Assembly (NCBI GenBank): GCA_004296785.1
Contig: SCVU01000377.1
Location: forward strand, 1-13,651
Source: Planctomycetota bacterium
Lineage (GTDB): Bacteria; Planctomycetota; UBA1135; GCA-002686595
DNA length: 13,651 nucleotides
Direction: 5' to 3'
Positions 1-7,144 of this stretch are shown here, one piece after another. The position numbers and the translations under genes were made by a program. Position 1 is the stretch's first letter. The number at the start of each line of letters is the position of its first letter. The notes beneath the pieces were generated by a model. The model saw only the letters and a list, made by a program, of their open reading frames with translations, had not been told where the DNA came from and made no database searches.

Positions 1-13
1 GCTCTTCCGATCT
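1..13. other. Probable Illumina adapter remnant at contig end
   Basis: The first 13 bases, GCTCTTCCGATCT, are identical to the 3' end shared by the standard Illumina paired-end adapters. They sit exactly at the window edge, where untrimmed adapter would be expected. Genomic sequence probably begins at about position 14. A chance 13-base match at the very end is unlikely. Confidence 0.85.
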
Positions 14-29
14 GCTCGCGCGCGAACGG

Positions 30-107
30 TGGGGTGAGTGACGGGACTCGAACCCGCGACCCCCAGAACCACAATCTGGTGCTCTAACCGACTGAGCTAC
101 ACTCACC
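30..107 (-). tRNA. tRNA-His (anticodon GTG)
   Basis: On the minus strand the sequence folds as a complete cloverleaf. The acceptor stem is GTGAGTG paired with CACTCAC, the D arm is GCTC/GAGC, the anticodon stem CCAGA/TCTGG encloses loop TTGTGGT, and the T arm GCGGG/CCCGT carries loop TTCGAGT. The anticodon GTG reads His codons. The hallmarks of tRNA-His are present: an extra G-1 at position 107 facing C73 at position 33. The 3' CCA is encoded at 32-30. The mature body without CCA and G-1 spans 33-106. The left side of the gene is only about 16 bases from the adapter remnant, so no terminator can be seen. Confidence 0.97.
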
Positions 108-175
108 GTTCAAGGAACCGATCCCGACGTGGCAATGACATCCGAGCGTGTGGCCACTCGCACGTGGGGGCGAAA

Positions 176-204
176 AGCATCGGCGCGCGCAGCGCGACTG
201 TCAA
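176..204 (-). promoter_or_regulatory. Candidate sigma70 promoter for tRNA-His
   Basis: Reading on the minus strand, a perfect -35 hexamer TTGACA (204-199) is followed after exactly 17 bases by GATGCT (181-176), which matches the -10 consensus at three of six positions. Transcription would start near 169 and give a leader of about 60 bases before the tRNA. The -35 match is strong and the -10 is weak. No other minus-strand gene is in position to use it. Confidence 0.5.
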
Positions 205-232
205 GCCCGCGTGCGCGGCGGAGCGCGCGAAC

Positions 233-673
233 ATGAGCGACCCGCAGCCGCCACCGGCCGATGACGCAGCGAGCGGACCGCAGCGGCGCGACGCGCCGCG
301 CAAGGCGGGCTACACGCAGCAGGGCAGCTGGGGCCCGATCAGCGACCGCCACTGGACGCGCGCGCGCGCCGGGCAGAACGAGGAGGCGCTCGAGTACTAC
401 CGCGAGCGCTCGAAGGCGCCCGGCGTGGCCGAAGGCGGCGACGTGCGCAACTTCTACTGCATGGAGTGCGACGGCGTGATCCCGTACCAGAGCGGCGCGG
501 TCGACTGCCCGCACTGCGGCGCGCGCGTCGAACCCGGTGTGCGGCGCTACTTCAACTGGGTCGAGATGGAGATGCCCGCTCCGTCGGACCGGCGGTTCCT
601 GATCGGCGTCGCGGTCGCGGGGCTGCTCGTGCTCGGCGTGATCGGGCTCGTGCTGTGGCTGGTGTGGCGATGA
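233..673 (+). CDS. Small zinc-ribbon protein with C-terminal membrane anchor
   Basis: A 146-residue protein that I do not recognise as a named family. The N-terminal 70 residues are polar and Pro/Arg-rich. Residues 76-95 hold two CxxC knuckles (C76-M-E-C79 and C92-P-H-C95) twelve residues apart, a typical zinc ribbon. Residues 122-145 form one very hydrophobic helix ending in Trp-Arg, so the ribbon is probably cytoplasmic and tethered to the membrane. The frame is open back into the tRNA gene. I chose ATG 233 because the earlier stretch overlaps the tRNA and looks non-coding, and because GGCGGAG lies about nine bases upstream. The stop overlaps the next gene's start by four bases (ATGA), which implies translational coupling with the ThiF-like gene. 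Confidence 0.8.
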   Translation: MSDPQPPPADDAASGPQRRDAPRKAGYTQQGSWGPISDRHWTRARAGQNEEALEYYRERSKAPGVAEGGDVRNFYCMECDGVIPYQSGAVDCPHCGARVEPGVRRYFNWVEMEMPAPSDRRFLIGVAVAGLLVLGVIGLVLWLVWR

Positions 674-1755
674 GCCGGCCCGCGGAAGGCGCGGCGCCCA
701 GCTCGGACGCGCGCGCGCCCGACGCCTGGGCGAAGCGCTTCGATCGCCAGGCGCGCTTCGCGCCGCTCGGCGCGGCCGGACAGGCGCGGCTGCAGCGCGC
801 GAGCGTGCTCGTCGTCGGCTGCGGTGCGCTCGGCGGCGCGGCGGCGCACGCGCTCGCGCGCTGCGGCATCGGCCGCCTTGTGATCGCCGACCGCGACGTC
901 GTCGAGGAGTCGAACCTGCCGCGGCAGGTGCTGTTCACGAACGCGCAGCTCGGCCTGCCGAAGGTCGAGGCCGCCGCCGCGACGCTGGCGGCGATCGGCG
1001 GCCCGACGCGCGTCGAGCCGAATGCGCTGCACGTCGACGCGCGCGCGCTCGAGTCGCTCGGCGCGGGCGTCGACCTCGTCGTCGACGGCACCGACAACCT
1101 CGCCACGCGCTACCTGCTCAACGACTGGGCGGTCGCGCGGCGGATCCCGTGGATCTATGCAGGCGTCGTCGGCGCGAGCGGGCTCGTGCTCGGCGTGCGG
1201 CCGGGGCGCGGCCCCTGCCTGCGCTGCCTGTTCCCGACGCCAGCGCCGGCCGGCAGCCTCGAGACCTGCGAGAGCGCGGGCGTGATCCTGCCGGCGGTCG
1301 AGCTCGTGTCGGCGCTGCAGATCGCGCTCGCACTGCGCTGGCTCGCGGCCGAGCAGTTGCCCGCCGAGACCAGCGAAGCGCTGCAGCGCGTCGATGTTTG
1401 GCGCGGCGAGTGCGCGAGCCTCGCGCTCGAGCGCGATCCACAGTGCCCGTGCTGCGGCGCCGGGCGCTACGAGTTCCTCGACGCGGCGCCGGAGCGCGCG
1501 CCGGTCGCGCTGTGCGGCCGCAACACGGTGCAGATCCAGGCGCGCGCGGCGAGCGGTGCGCAGCGCCTCGACACGGCCGCGCTCGCCGCGCGCCTCGGCG
1601 CGGCGGGCGTGCGCGTCGAGCGCGCGGGCAGCCTGCTGCGCTTCGAGGCCGAGGCCGTGCGCTTCACGCTGTTCCCCGACGGCCGCGCGCTGCTCGAGGG
1701 CATCGCCGACCTGGACCGTGCGCGCGCGTTGTACGACCGCTGGATCGGTCGATGA
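670..1755 (+). CDS. ThiF/MoeB-family E1-like adenylyltransferase
   Basis: A 361-residue protein. The family uses ATP to adenylate the C-terminal glycine of a ubiquitin-like sulfur carrier (ThiS or MoaD) before sulfur transfer in thiamine or molybdopterin synthesis. Visible features: Rossmann nucleotide loop GCGALGG (50-56), the D-x-V-x-x-S-N-L-x-R-Q signature (about 76-86), K98, DGTDN (139-143), zinc-binding pairs C183/C186 and C259/C262, and a candidate active-site Cys at 200 (ETCESAGV). After the zinc site a tail of about 90 residues (LCGRNTVQI at 281-289, FPDGRALLEG at 335-344) matches the longer ThiF-type proteins. It overlaps both neighbours by ATGA. No ThiS/MoaD or rhodanese gene is visible, so thiamine versus molybdopterin is undecided. 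Confidence 0.93.
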   Translation: MSRPAEGAAPSSDARAPDAWAKRFDRQARFAPLGAAGQARLQRASVLVVGCGALGGAAAHALARCGIGRLVIADRDVVEESNLPRQVLFTNAQLGLPKVEAAAATLAAIGGPTRVEPNALHVDARALESLGAGVDLVVDGTDNLATRYLLNDWAVARRIPWIYAGVVGASGLVLGVRPGRGPCLRCLFPTPAPAGSLETCESAGVILPAVELVSALQIALALRWLAAEQLPAETSEALQRVDVWRGECASLALERDPQCPCCGAGRYEFLDAAPERAPVALCGRNTVQIQARAASGAQRLDTAALAARLGAAGVRVERAGSLLRFEAEAVRFTLFPDGRALLEGIADLDRARALYDRWIGR

Positions 1756-2381
1756 GCGAAACCGGCAGCGCGAGCGCGAGCCCGCTCGTCCTCGTGACCG
1801 CCGCCGGCGCGAGCCGGCGCATGGGGACGTGCAAGGCGCTGCTCGAGCTCGACGGCGCGTGCGCGTTCGAGTGGATCGCGCGCGCCGCGCACGCGGCCGA
1901 TCCGAGCGCGCGCGTCGTGCTCGTCACCGGCGCCGACGACGCGGCGATCCGCGCGCGCGCGGCGCGTTCGAGCGAGCGCGTCGAGTGCCTGCACAATCCG
2001 GACTGGGAGCGCGGTCGCGCCGGCGGGCTCGCGCTCGCCGCGCGGCGCTTCCCGCGCACGGACGCGCTGGTCTGGCCGGTCGACTGCCCGCGCGTCGGCG
2101 CAGCGACGATCCGCGCGCTCGGTGAGCGCTGGGCAGAGCTCGGGGAGCCCGCGCGCGGCTGGCTCGCGCCGACGCTGCGCGGCGCCGTGCCCGCGCGCTA
2201 CGGACATCCGATCTGGGTCGGCCGCGAACTTCTTTCCGAGCTCGGCGCGCTCGGCCCGGACACCCCGCTGTCTGCGCTGCGCGCGCGCGCTTTCCCGCTG
2301 GCCGCGCTGGAAACCGCGGACGCGCGGGTGCTCGAGGATTTCGACTCCCCCGCGGATCTTCCGTCCCCCGGCGCGCGCTGA
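1752..2381 (+). CDS. MobA/MocA-like nucleotidyltransferase
   Basis: A 209-residue protein of the NTP-transferase fold used by MobA and MocA, which transfer GMP or CMP to molybdopterin. The signature loop is TAAGASRRMGTCKALL (16-31) with K28. The catalytic acidic motif is PVDCP (109-113, D111). Further family marks are HNPDWERG (81-88), GHP (151-153) and a closing DFDSPADL (196-203) like the D-D-T-P-x-D-L ending of the family. The arrangement with N-x-x-W-x-x-G and GHP resembles MocA/YgfJ-type CTP:molybdopterin cytidylyltransferases more than MobA; this is inference. The first motif has Thr where Leu is usual. It starts at ATG 1752, overlapping the ThiF-like stop by four bases, and is the last gene of the operon. 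Other sugar-phosphate nucleotidyltransferases remain possible. Confidence 0.88.
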   Translation: MSETGSASASPLVLVTAAGASRRMGTCKALLELDGACAFEWIARAAHAADPSARVVLVTGADDAAIRARAARSSERVECLHNPDWERGRAGGLALAARRFPRTDALVWPVDCPRVGAATIRALGERWAELGEPARGWLAPTLRGAVPARYGHPIWVGRELLSELGALGPDTPLSALRARAFPLAALETADARVLEDFDSPADLPSPGAR

Positions 2382-2543
2382 GGCGCGGAAGCCGCGCGCG
2401 GAATCCGGTCTCGCCTCAAGGGCGCGCGGTGTGTCGAGCCGATAGCCCCGCTGCATCGGGCCCGGTCGCGTCCCCATGCCCGCGCGGCAGCGCGGGTCCT
2501 GGGCGCGTACCGCGATCGCTCGGTCGCAGACGGCAAGAAGCGC
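2382..2543. other. Intergenic region upstream of the DUF4388 gene
   Basis: This 162-base gap separates two plus-strand genes. Besides the stop-proximal hairpin it holds a second perfect stem, CCCGCGC/GCGCGGG with loop GGCA (2479-2496), and an imperfect CCGAT...ATCGG pair (2439-2459). A promoter for the DUF4388 gene should lie here, but I see no convincing pair of boxes. The bases before the start codon (GGCAAGAAGCGC) give at best a weak ribosome binding site. Confidence 0.4.
2383..2397 (+). terminator. Candidate short GC hairpin after nucleotidyltransferase gene
   Basis: Two bases after the stop codon lies GCGCGG-AAG-CCGCGC, a perfect six-base stem with a three-base loop. There is no T tract. 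In such GC-rich sequence a short stem like this can occur by chance, so the role as terminator of the three-gene operon is suggested only by position. Confidence 0.3.
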
Positions 2544-5500
2544 ATGAGTTTCCAAGGCGACGTCGCAGGCATCGGGCTGTCCGAAGTCCTGCAGAGTCTT
2601 TCGCGCAGCGAGCGCGAGGGCGTGCTGCTCCTCGAGGCACCCGGCCTCGCGGTGCGCCTCGGCATGCGCGACAGCCAGATCTTCCTGCTCCCCGCTCCCG
2701 CGGAGGACCTGGACGAGCTCGCGCGTCGCGTCCAGTGCGCGTGGATCGAAGACCTGCCGCTCGCCGTTCGCGAGCGCCGCATCCAGGAAGTGGCGCGCGC
2801 GCAGCGCATGGAATCGCTGTACGCGATGCTCGATGCGCCGCAGATGCACTTCCGCTTCAGCCCGGGGCCGATCGTCGGCCTGCTCGGGATCGCGACGGGC
2901 GCGAACGGCGCGCCGCCGGACGTCAACTCGCTGTTCGGGCCCGGCTACACGGCGGAGTTCGTGCTGCTCGAGCACGCGCGCCTGTTCGACGAGAGCCAGG
3001 GCAAGCAGGTGCTCGACCCGTGGGCGATCCCGCTGCTGCAGGTCGACATCAGCGAGGAATCGCGGCGCAATTGGCTCGCGCACTGCAACGGCAGCGTGAC
3101 GCTGGCCGAGCTCGCCGACCGCATGGGCTGGACGCTGCGCCAGACGCGCGCCGCGGTGCGCGAAGCGCTGACGCGCGGCGAGCTCGCGCTGCCCGGCGCC
3201 GACGCGCAGTTCGAATGCGCGATCGCGGAGCTGCGCAACTACCGCACGCACCGCGCGGCGGCGCGCCTGACCGGCTGGACGCGCTCGCGCTCGGGCGGTC
3301 CGCTCGATCCGGGCACGACCTCGGCGCTGTTGCAGGAGTGGCAGGCCGGTCGCTTCGCCGGCGCGCTGCGCGCGATGCCCGCGCAGAGCGCGCGCGCGCT
3401 GCTGCGCGCGCTGGATCGCTCGATCTCGGATCCGCGCGGCGCGCTGGAGCGCTGGGAGTCGATCCGCGAGCAGTTCCGCACCGATCCGGCCTGCGCGCTG
3501 CGCTGCATGGCGTGGCGCTGCAGCCACGGCGGCGCGCTCGGCGACGGCGCGATCGGCGAGCTCTTGCGCATCGCGGCGTTCTTCCGCGACCGCGGCCAGC
3601 GCGCGCGCGCGCGCATCGCGCTGCGCCTGGCGGCGACGCAGCAGCCGAGCCAGATGTCGGCGCGCCTCGAGCTCGGCTTGTTGCTGTGCGACGCCGGGCT
3701 GTCCGAGGAAGGCGGCGCGTGGGTCATCAGCGCCGCGCAGGAGCTGATCGACGGCGGCGAGTACGAGCGCGCGCTCTCGGCGCTGCGCGCGCTGCTGCGC
3801 ACCGATCCGGAGAACAAGGACGCGCAGAGCCTGCTGTTCCAGACCTCGTCGCTCGAGCGCCGGCGCAAGCGCCGCCGCATGCAGGGCACGGTCGCGCTCG
3901 CGGTGTTCCTGCTCGCCGCCACGGTCGCGGTGGTCGACATCCGCCGGCGCAGCAATCTCGAGCAGGAGCTCGCGCGGATCAGCGCGCTCAGCGGCGATCC
4001 GAAGGCCAGCATGGCCGAGCTCGATCGCTGCTTCCCGGGCGACACGCGCGGCGAGGTCAGCGCGGTGCGCGCGGCGCTGCAGCGGCGCTTCGTCGAGAGC
4101 GAGAAGGCGCGCCGGACCGAGTGGCTCGGCGTGTACGAGGCGGTGCGCGCCGAGTGCCAGAACGGCGACCCCGAGGTCGGGCTCGATCGCGCGATCGCGC
4201 TGCCCGCGCCTCCGCAGCTCGAAGTCGAGGTGCCGGAGTGGCCGACGCGCGCCGGACTGCTGTCCGTGCTCGCGCGGCGCGTCGAGGAGCGCACCGAGTC
4301 GGCGCGCCGCAACATCGGCGCGAGCGAGATCACGATCCTGGCCGAGGAGCGCGAGCTCGTGCTGCTGCGCGCGCTGCTCGCGCGCTGCGACCGCGAGGCG
4401 GAGTCGACCGACCTCGCCGATTTCCGCGCGCACCTCGAGCGCGTGCGCGCCAGCGCCTACGCCGCGCGCGCCAAGCGCGCCGACGCGCAGCGCATCGCCG
4501 CGGACAAGGAGACGCTGCGCGAGCAGGATTCGATGCTCGAGACCGCGCGCTCGCAGGCGCGCGCGCTCGACCTCGAGGAAGCGCTCGCGACCTACGCGAA
4601 GCTGATCACGGCGGTCGCCCCGTCGAGCCTGCCGACGCTCGAAGCGGAGCGCGACAAGGTCAAGCTGCACCACGAAGCGGTGTTGCAGGCGCAGGCGCTG
4701 GCGAAGGCCGGCCGCCACGCCGAGGCGCGCACCGCGCTCGAGAAGGGCTGCCCCGACACGCGCGAGCACGCGCTGCCGTGGCGCGTCGTCACCGATCCGC
4801 CGGGTGCGCGCGCGCACCTCTCCGACGGCTCGTCGCGCGTGACGCCGTTCGTGCTGCACTCGGCCTACGGCGAGCGCGTCGTGTTCGACCTCGAAGCGAG
4901 CGGCTGCGCGTCGCGCCACTGCGAGTTCCGCGACCCCGCCGACGTCTCGCTCGTGCTGTTCCGCGCGCCGGAGCGCGCGTGGGACACGCACGGCGCCGTC
5001 GAGGCGCTGCCGGTTTCGGTCGGCGAGGACCACGTGCTCGCCAATCGCTTCGGCGAGCTCGAGAAGCGCGGCAAGGCCGGCCTGCGCTGGGAGCAGAAGC
5101 TGCAGACGCTCGGCGGCGTCGCGCGCACGCCGATGTTCCTGCCGCAGCGGCCGGGCTGGCTGCTCGTGCTGTGCGAGGACGGTCGCTGCTTCCTCGTCGA
5201 GGCCGCGACCGGCCAGGTGGAGGGTCCGGAGGAGCTCGGCTCGCCGCCCGCGGAAGGCACGCTCGCCACGCGCGGGACGCTCGTCGCGAAGCTCGTCGAC
5301 GGCCGCCTCGCGCAGTGGACGGACAGCGTCAAGCCGATGCTGCACCCAGTCGACCGCCCGTACCTCGAGCCGCCGACGCAGGCCGACCTCGAGCGCAGCG
5401 CCGGTTCGTTCGCCGTGCTGCGCCGCATCGCGACGCCCGAGGTCGAGCTCGAATCGCCGTGGACGAAGTGGCGCGTCGAGGTGCAGGGCGATCGCTTCCA

Positions 5501-5651
5501 GTTCCGCGGGCCGGATGGCTCGACGCGCCATGGCAGCGCCGAGCGCGCGGGCCAGTGGAACTACGCCGCGTGGGAAGCGCCGAACGCGACGATCCCGCTG
5601 GGTCGGCTGTGGGTTTCCGACGAGCGCGGGCTGCGCAGCTTCCTGCCGTAG
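2544..5651 (+). CDS. DUF4388 (PATAN) membrane protein with PEGA-like periplasmic part
   Basis: A 1035-residue single-pass protein. Residues 1-110 match the DUF4388/PATAN pattern (opening SFQGDVAGIGLSEVLQSLS, then REGVLLLEAPG), found in regulatory proteins of gliding and GC-rich bacteria. Residues about 165-215 look like a winged-helix unit (SVTLAELADRMGWTLRQTRA). Residues about 335-430 are helical and TPR-like. A basic run (RRRKRRR, 439-445) precedes one membrane helix (447-465), so the N-terminal half should be cytoplasmic. Outside, a charged coiled-coil-like stretch (470-740) leads to a PEGA-like segment near 745-800 (VVTDPPGARAHLSDG) and a beta-rich tail with propeller-like repeats (to 1035). 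It probably senses or scaffolds across the membrane; the exact role is unknown. It stands alone, with ATG 2544 fitting the domain start. Confidence 0.85.
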   Translation: MSFQGDVAGIGLSEVLQSLSRSEREGVLLLEAPGLAVRLGMRDSQIFLLPAPAEDLDELARRVQCAWIEDLPLAVRERRIQEVARAQRMESLYAMLDAPQMHFRFSPGPIVGLLGIATGANGAPPDVNSLFGPGYTAEFVLLEHARLFDESQGKQVLDPWAIPLLQVDISEESRRNWLAHCNGSVTLAELADRMGWTLRQTRAAVREALTRGELALPGADAQFECAIAELRNYRTHRAAARLTGWTRSRSGGPLDPGTTSALLQEWQAGRFAGALRAMPAQSARALLRALDRSISDPRGALERWESIREQFRTDPACALRCMAWRCSHGGALGDGAIGELLRIAAFFRDRGQRARARIALRLAATQQPSQMSARLELGLLLCDAGLSEEGGAWVISAAQELIDGGEYERALSALRALLRTDPENKDAQSLLFQTSSLERRRKRRRMQGTVALAVFLLAATVAVVDIRRRSNLEQELARISALSGDPKASMAELDRCFPGDTRGEVSAVRAALQRRFVESEKARRTEWLGVYEAVRAECQNGDPEVGLDRAIALPAPPQLEVEVPEWPTRAGLLSVLARRVEERTESARRNIGASEITILAEERELVLLRALLARCDREAESTDLADFRAHLERVRASAYAARAKRADAQRIAADKETLREQDSMLETARSQARALDLEEALATYAKLITAVAPSSLPTLEAERDKVKLHHEAVLQAQALAKAGRHAEARTALEKGCPDTREHALPWRVVTDPPGARAHLSDGSSRVTPFVLHSAYGERVVFDLEASGCASRHCEFRDPADVSLVLFRAPERAWDTHGAVEALPVSVGEDHVLANRFGELEKRGKAGLRWEQKLQTLGGVARTPMFLPQRPGWLLVLCEDGRCFLVEAATGQVEGPEELGSPPAEGTLATRGTLVAKLVDGRLAQWTDSVKPMLHPVDRPYLEPPTQADLERSAGSFAVLRRIATPEVELESPWTKWRVEVQGDRFQFRGPDGSTRHGSAERAGQWNYAAWEAPNATIPLGRLWVSDERGLRSFLP

Positions 5652-5747
5652 CGAGCGCACGACCGCGCACCAGGCGAAGTGCGCCCCCGCCTCGACTCGC
5701 GCGCGCTCGCGGCAGAGCGCTGGCGTTTCGAAGCGGAGGCGCAGCGC

Positions 5748-5787
5748 GTGACTCGGTCGATCAGGTGACTGCGCAGCATCGGTGACT
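5748..5787. repeat. Three GTGACT words at exact 17-base spacing
   Basis: GTGACT occurs at 5748-5753, 5765-5770 and 5782-5787, starting exactly 17 bases apart each time, in the gap between two convergent genes. The first and third continue as GTGACTCG. The rest of each 17-base unit is poorly conserved. It could be a small tandem repeat, a protein-binding array or chance. Confidence 0.4.
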
Positions 5788-5826
5788 CGACGGCGCGCGC
5801 GGTTCCGATGCAGGCGCCGCCGAGTC
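5784..5826 (-). terminator. 13-base-pair hairpin after the minus-strand exported protein gene
   Basis: On the minus strand the arms GACTCGGCGGCGC (5826-5814) and GCGCCGTCGAGTC (5796-5784) pair over all 13 positions, with a single G-U wobble and a 17-base loop. In the plus-strand transcript the same position would be an A-C mismatch, so the fold favours minus-strand RNA. It begins 11 bases past the stop codon at 5837. There is no T tract after it. The remaining gap from 5652 shows no gene and no plus-strand terminator that I can support. Confidence 0.6.
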
Positions 5827-5836
5827 CCCGCTCCCG

Positions 5837-7057
5837 CTAGAGCTTGATCCGCGCGGGCGCGCCGACGCGCACCGGCGCGAGCTCGATCGCCTGGAAGCTC
5901 CAGCCCGACTCACCGGCGAACCCGATCCCACCGGTCAGACCCGGCGGCAGCGAGAACCCGACGCTGAGCCCGCCCTGCGCGTCGAGCTTGCCGATGCTCG
6001 GGCCCGAACCGCTCAGCGTCGCGACGAGCCACGGATCGGCCGGGTCGAGCAGCAGCGCGCCGAAGCCGCCGAACCCGCCGAGGTCGAGCGCGCCGGCATT
6101 GCCCGCGCACACGACCATCACCGGTGCGAGCGGCGCCCCGCCCTCGATGCGGCCCTGGATCGTGCCGCCGGGAACCGAGGACGCGAAGTCGAAGTTCAAC
6201 ACCGCGTTCTCCGCCGCCGCCGGCACGAGCGCGAGCGCGTCGATCTCCGCGCCGCCGATCCCGAAGTCCGCCTCCGCCGCGAGCAGGTGCGGCGCCGCGC
6301 CCAGCACGAGCACGCTGCCGTCGACCGAGCTCGGTCCGATCGTCGAGACCCACAGCTCACCGGCCGCCCACTCCAGCGACGACACGTCGCTGATCGCGGT
6401 GGTCAGGCCCGTCGCGATCGTCATGGCCGCCTGCACGTCCGCCTCGGTCTTGTGGAGCGTGATGATGCCGGCGCCGTCCATCCGCAGCACGTCGCCGTCC
6501 TTCACCGCGCCGAGCACCGCCGACGTCAGGTCGGCCTCGAGCGAGAAGTACAGGTTGCCCGCGTCGTCATACGCGAGCGCGTCGACGTCGATGTTGGCGC
6601 CCGGCGCGCCGAGCGCGAGCACGAACGTGCTCTCGGCGACGAGCACCTGCAGCTTGCCGTGGCCGTCGAGCGCCACGACGTCGCCGTCGAGCACGCCGAG
6701 TTCGCCGATCGTCAGCGAGAACGCCGCCGCGTCGTAGCGATCCGCCGCGATGCCCGGGCGGAACGCGAGCGCGTCGATGTCCTGCGGCACGGCGCCGAGC
6801 GCGGCCTGCCAGTGGCCGGGGCCGGCGATCGTGCGCGGGCTCGCGCCGCCCTGGATGCGCAGCACGTTGGCGTCGTCCTGCAGCGCCAGGCCGCCGATCG
6901 GCGGCAGGTCGAGGTCGGTCGAGACCCACAGCGCGCCGGTGAACGGGTTCTGAGCGAGCGCCGGCGCCATGAGCAGCGCGCCGGCGGCCAGGCTGGCCAG
7001 GGCGGAACGGTTGGAACGGGAACGGCCGAGTGAACGATGCAGTGACAGTTGATGCAT
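5837..7057 (-). CDS. Exported protein with four internal propeller-like repeats and secretion-type tail
   Basis: A 406-residue protein not assignable to a named family. An Arg-rich start and hydrophobic stretch (19-34, ending APALAQ) form a signal peptide, probably cut after Gln36. Residues 43-279 hold four diverged repeats, each with a strand start (LWVS, FSLT, LYFS, LWVS), a middle motif (ANVLRIQG, GDVVALDG, GDVLRMDG, GSVLVLG) and an end motif (DIDALAF, DVDALAY, DVSSLEW, EIDALAL), as in beta-propeller-like proteins. Residues 283-406 form a Gly/Leu-rich beta domain resembling the tail of the DUF1565 protein at 8033. ATG 7057 is firmly supported by GGAGGT four bases upstream and by the signal peptide. 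The frame stays open far upstream, but that part is antisense to other genes. No membrane anchor is seen, so the product is periplasmic, surface-bound or secreted. Confidence 0.88.
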   Translation of the reverse strand: MHQLSLHRSLGRSRSNRSALASLAAGALLMAPALAQNPFTGALWVSTDLDLPPIGGLALQDDANVLRIQGGASPRTIAGPGHWQAALGAVPQDIDALAFRPGIAADRYDAAAFSLTIGELGVLDGDVVALDGHGKLQVLVAESTFVLALGAPGANIDVDALAYDDAGNLYFSLEADLTSAVLGAVKDGDVLRMDGAGIITLHKTEADVQAAMTIATGLTTAISDVSSLEWAAGELWVSTIGPSSVDGSVLVLGAAPHLLAAEADFGIGGAEIDALALVPAAAENAVLNFDFASSVPGGTIQGRIEGGAPLAPVMVVCAGNAGALDLGGFGGFGALLLDPADPWLVATLSGSGPSIGKLDAQGGLSVGFSLPPGLTGGIGFAGESGWSFQAIELAPVRVGAPARIKL

Positions 7058-7061
7058 GAAT

Positions 7062-7067
7062 ACCTCC
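7062..7067 (-). promoter_or_regulatory. Strong ribosome binding site GGAGGT
   Basis: On the minus strand GGAGGT ends four bases before ATG 7057. It fixes this start codon and is the only canonical Shine-Dalgarno site I find before any gene in the window. Confidence 0.8.
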
Positions 7068-7112
7068 GCTCCCCTGGATGCAGCGCGGCCGCGGCGGTGG
7101 CGGGTGCAGTGG

Positions 7113-7120
7113 AAAAAAAA
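7113..7120. other. A8 homopolymer in the divergent promoter region
   Basis: Eight consecutive A residues lie in an 87-base gap between the divergent genes starting at 7057 and 7145, in sequence that is otherwise almost all G and C. It may ease DNA melting or bending for one or both promoters. On the minus strand the T8 run follows a weak CGGCA...TGCCG stem, but no minus-strand gene ends there. I see no clear -10 and -35 pair in the gap. Confidence 0.5.
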
Positions 7121-7144
7121 CGGCCGGCACCGCACGATGCCGCG

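Noticed and set aside
38..232. N-terminal extension of the zinc-ribbon protein
   Set aside because: It begins inside the tRNA-His gene and reads through its promoter region; ATG 233 is better placed.
1467..5660. Minus-strand open frame of nearly 1400 codons opposite the ThiF-like, nucleotidyltransferase and DUF4388 genes
   Set aside because: It is rich in Arg, Ala, His and Gln with no recognisable domain, and lies opposite genes with clear family motifs. Long antisense frames are expected in GC-rich DNA.
2429..5785. Plus-strand open frame of about 1100 codons overlapping the DUF4388 gene
   Set aside because: Arg/Ala/Pro-rich composition without motifs; the other frame carries DUF4388, a membrane helix and a PEGA-like segment.
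7113..7144. Minus-strand intrinsic terminator (weak stem plus T8)
   Set aside because: No minus-strand gene ends upstream of it; the stem is only five pairs with an eight-base loop. A promoter role for the A/T tract is simpler.
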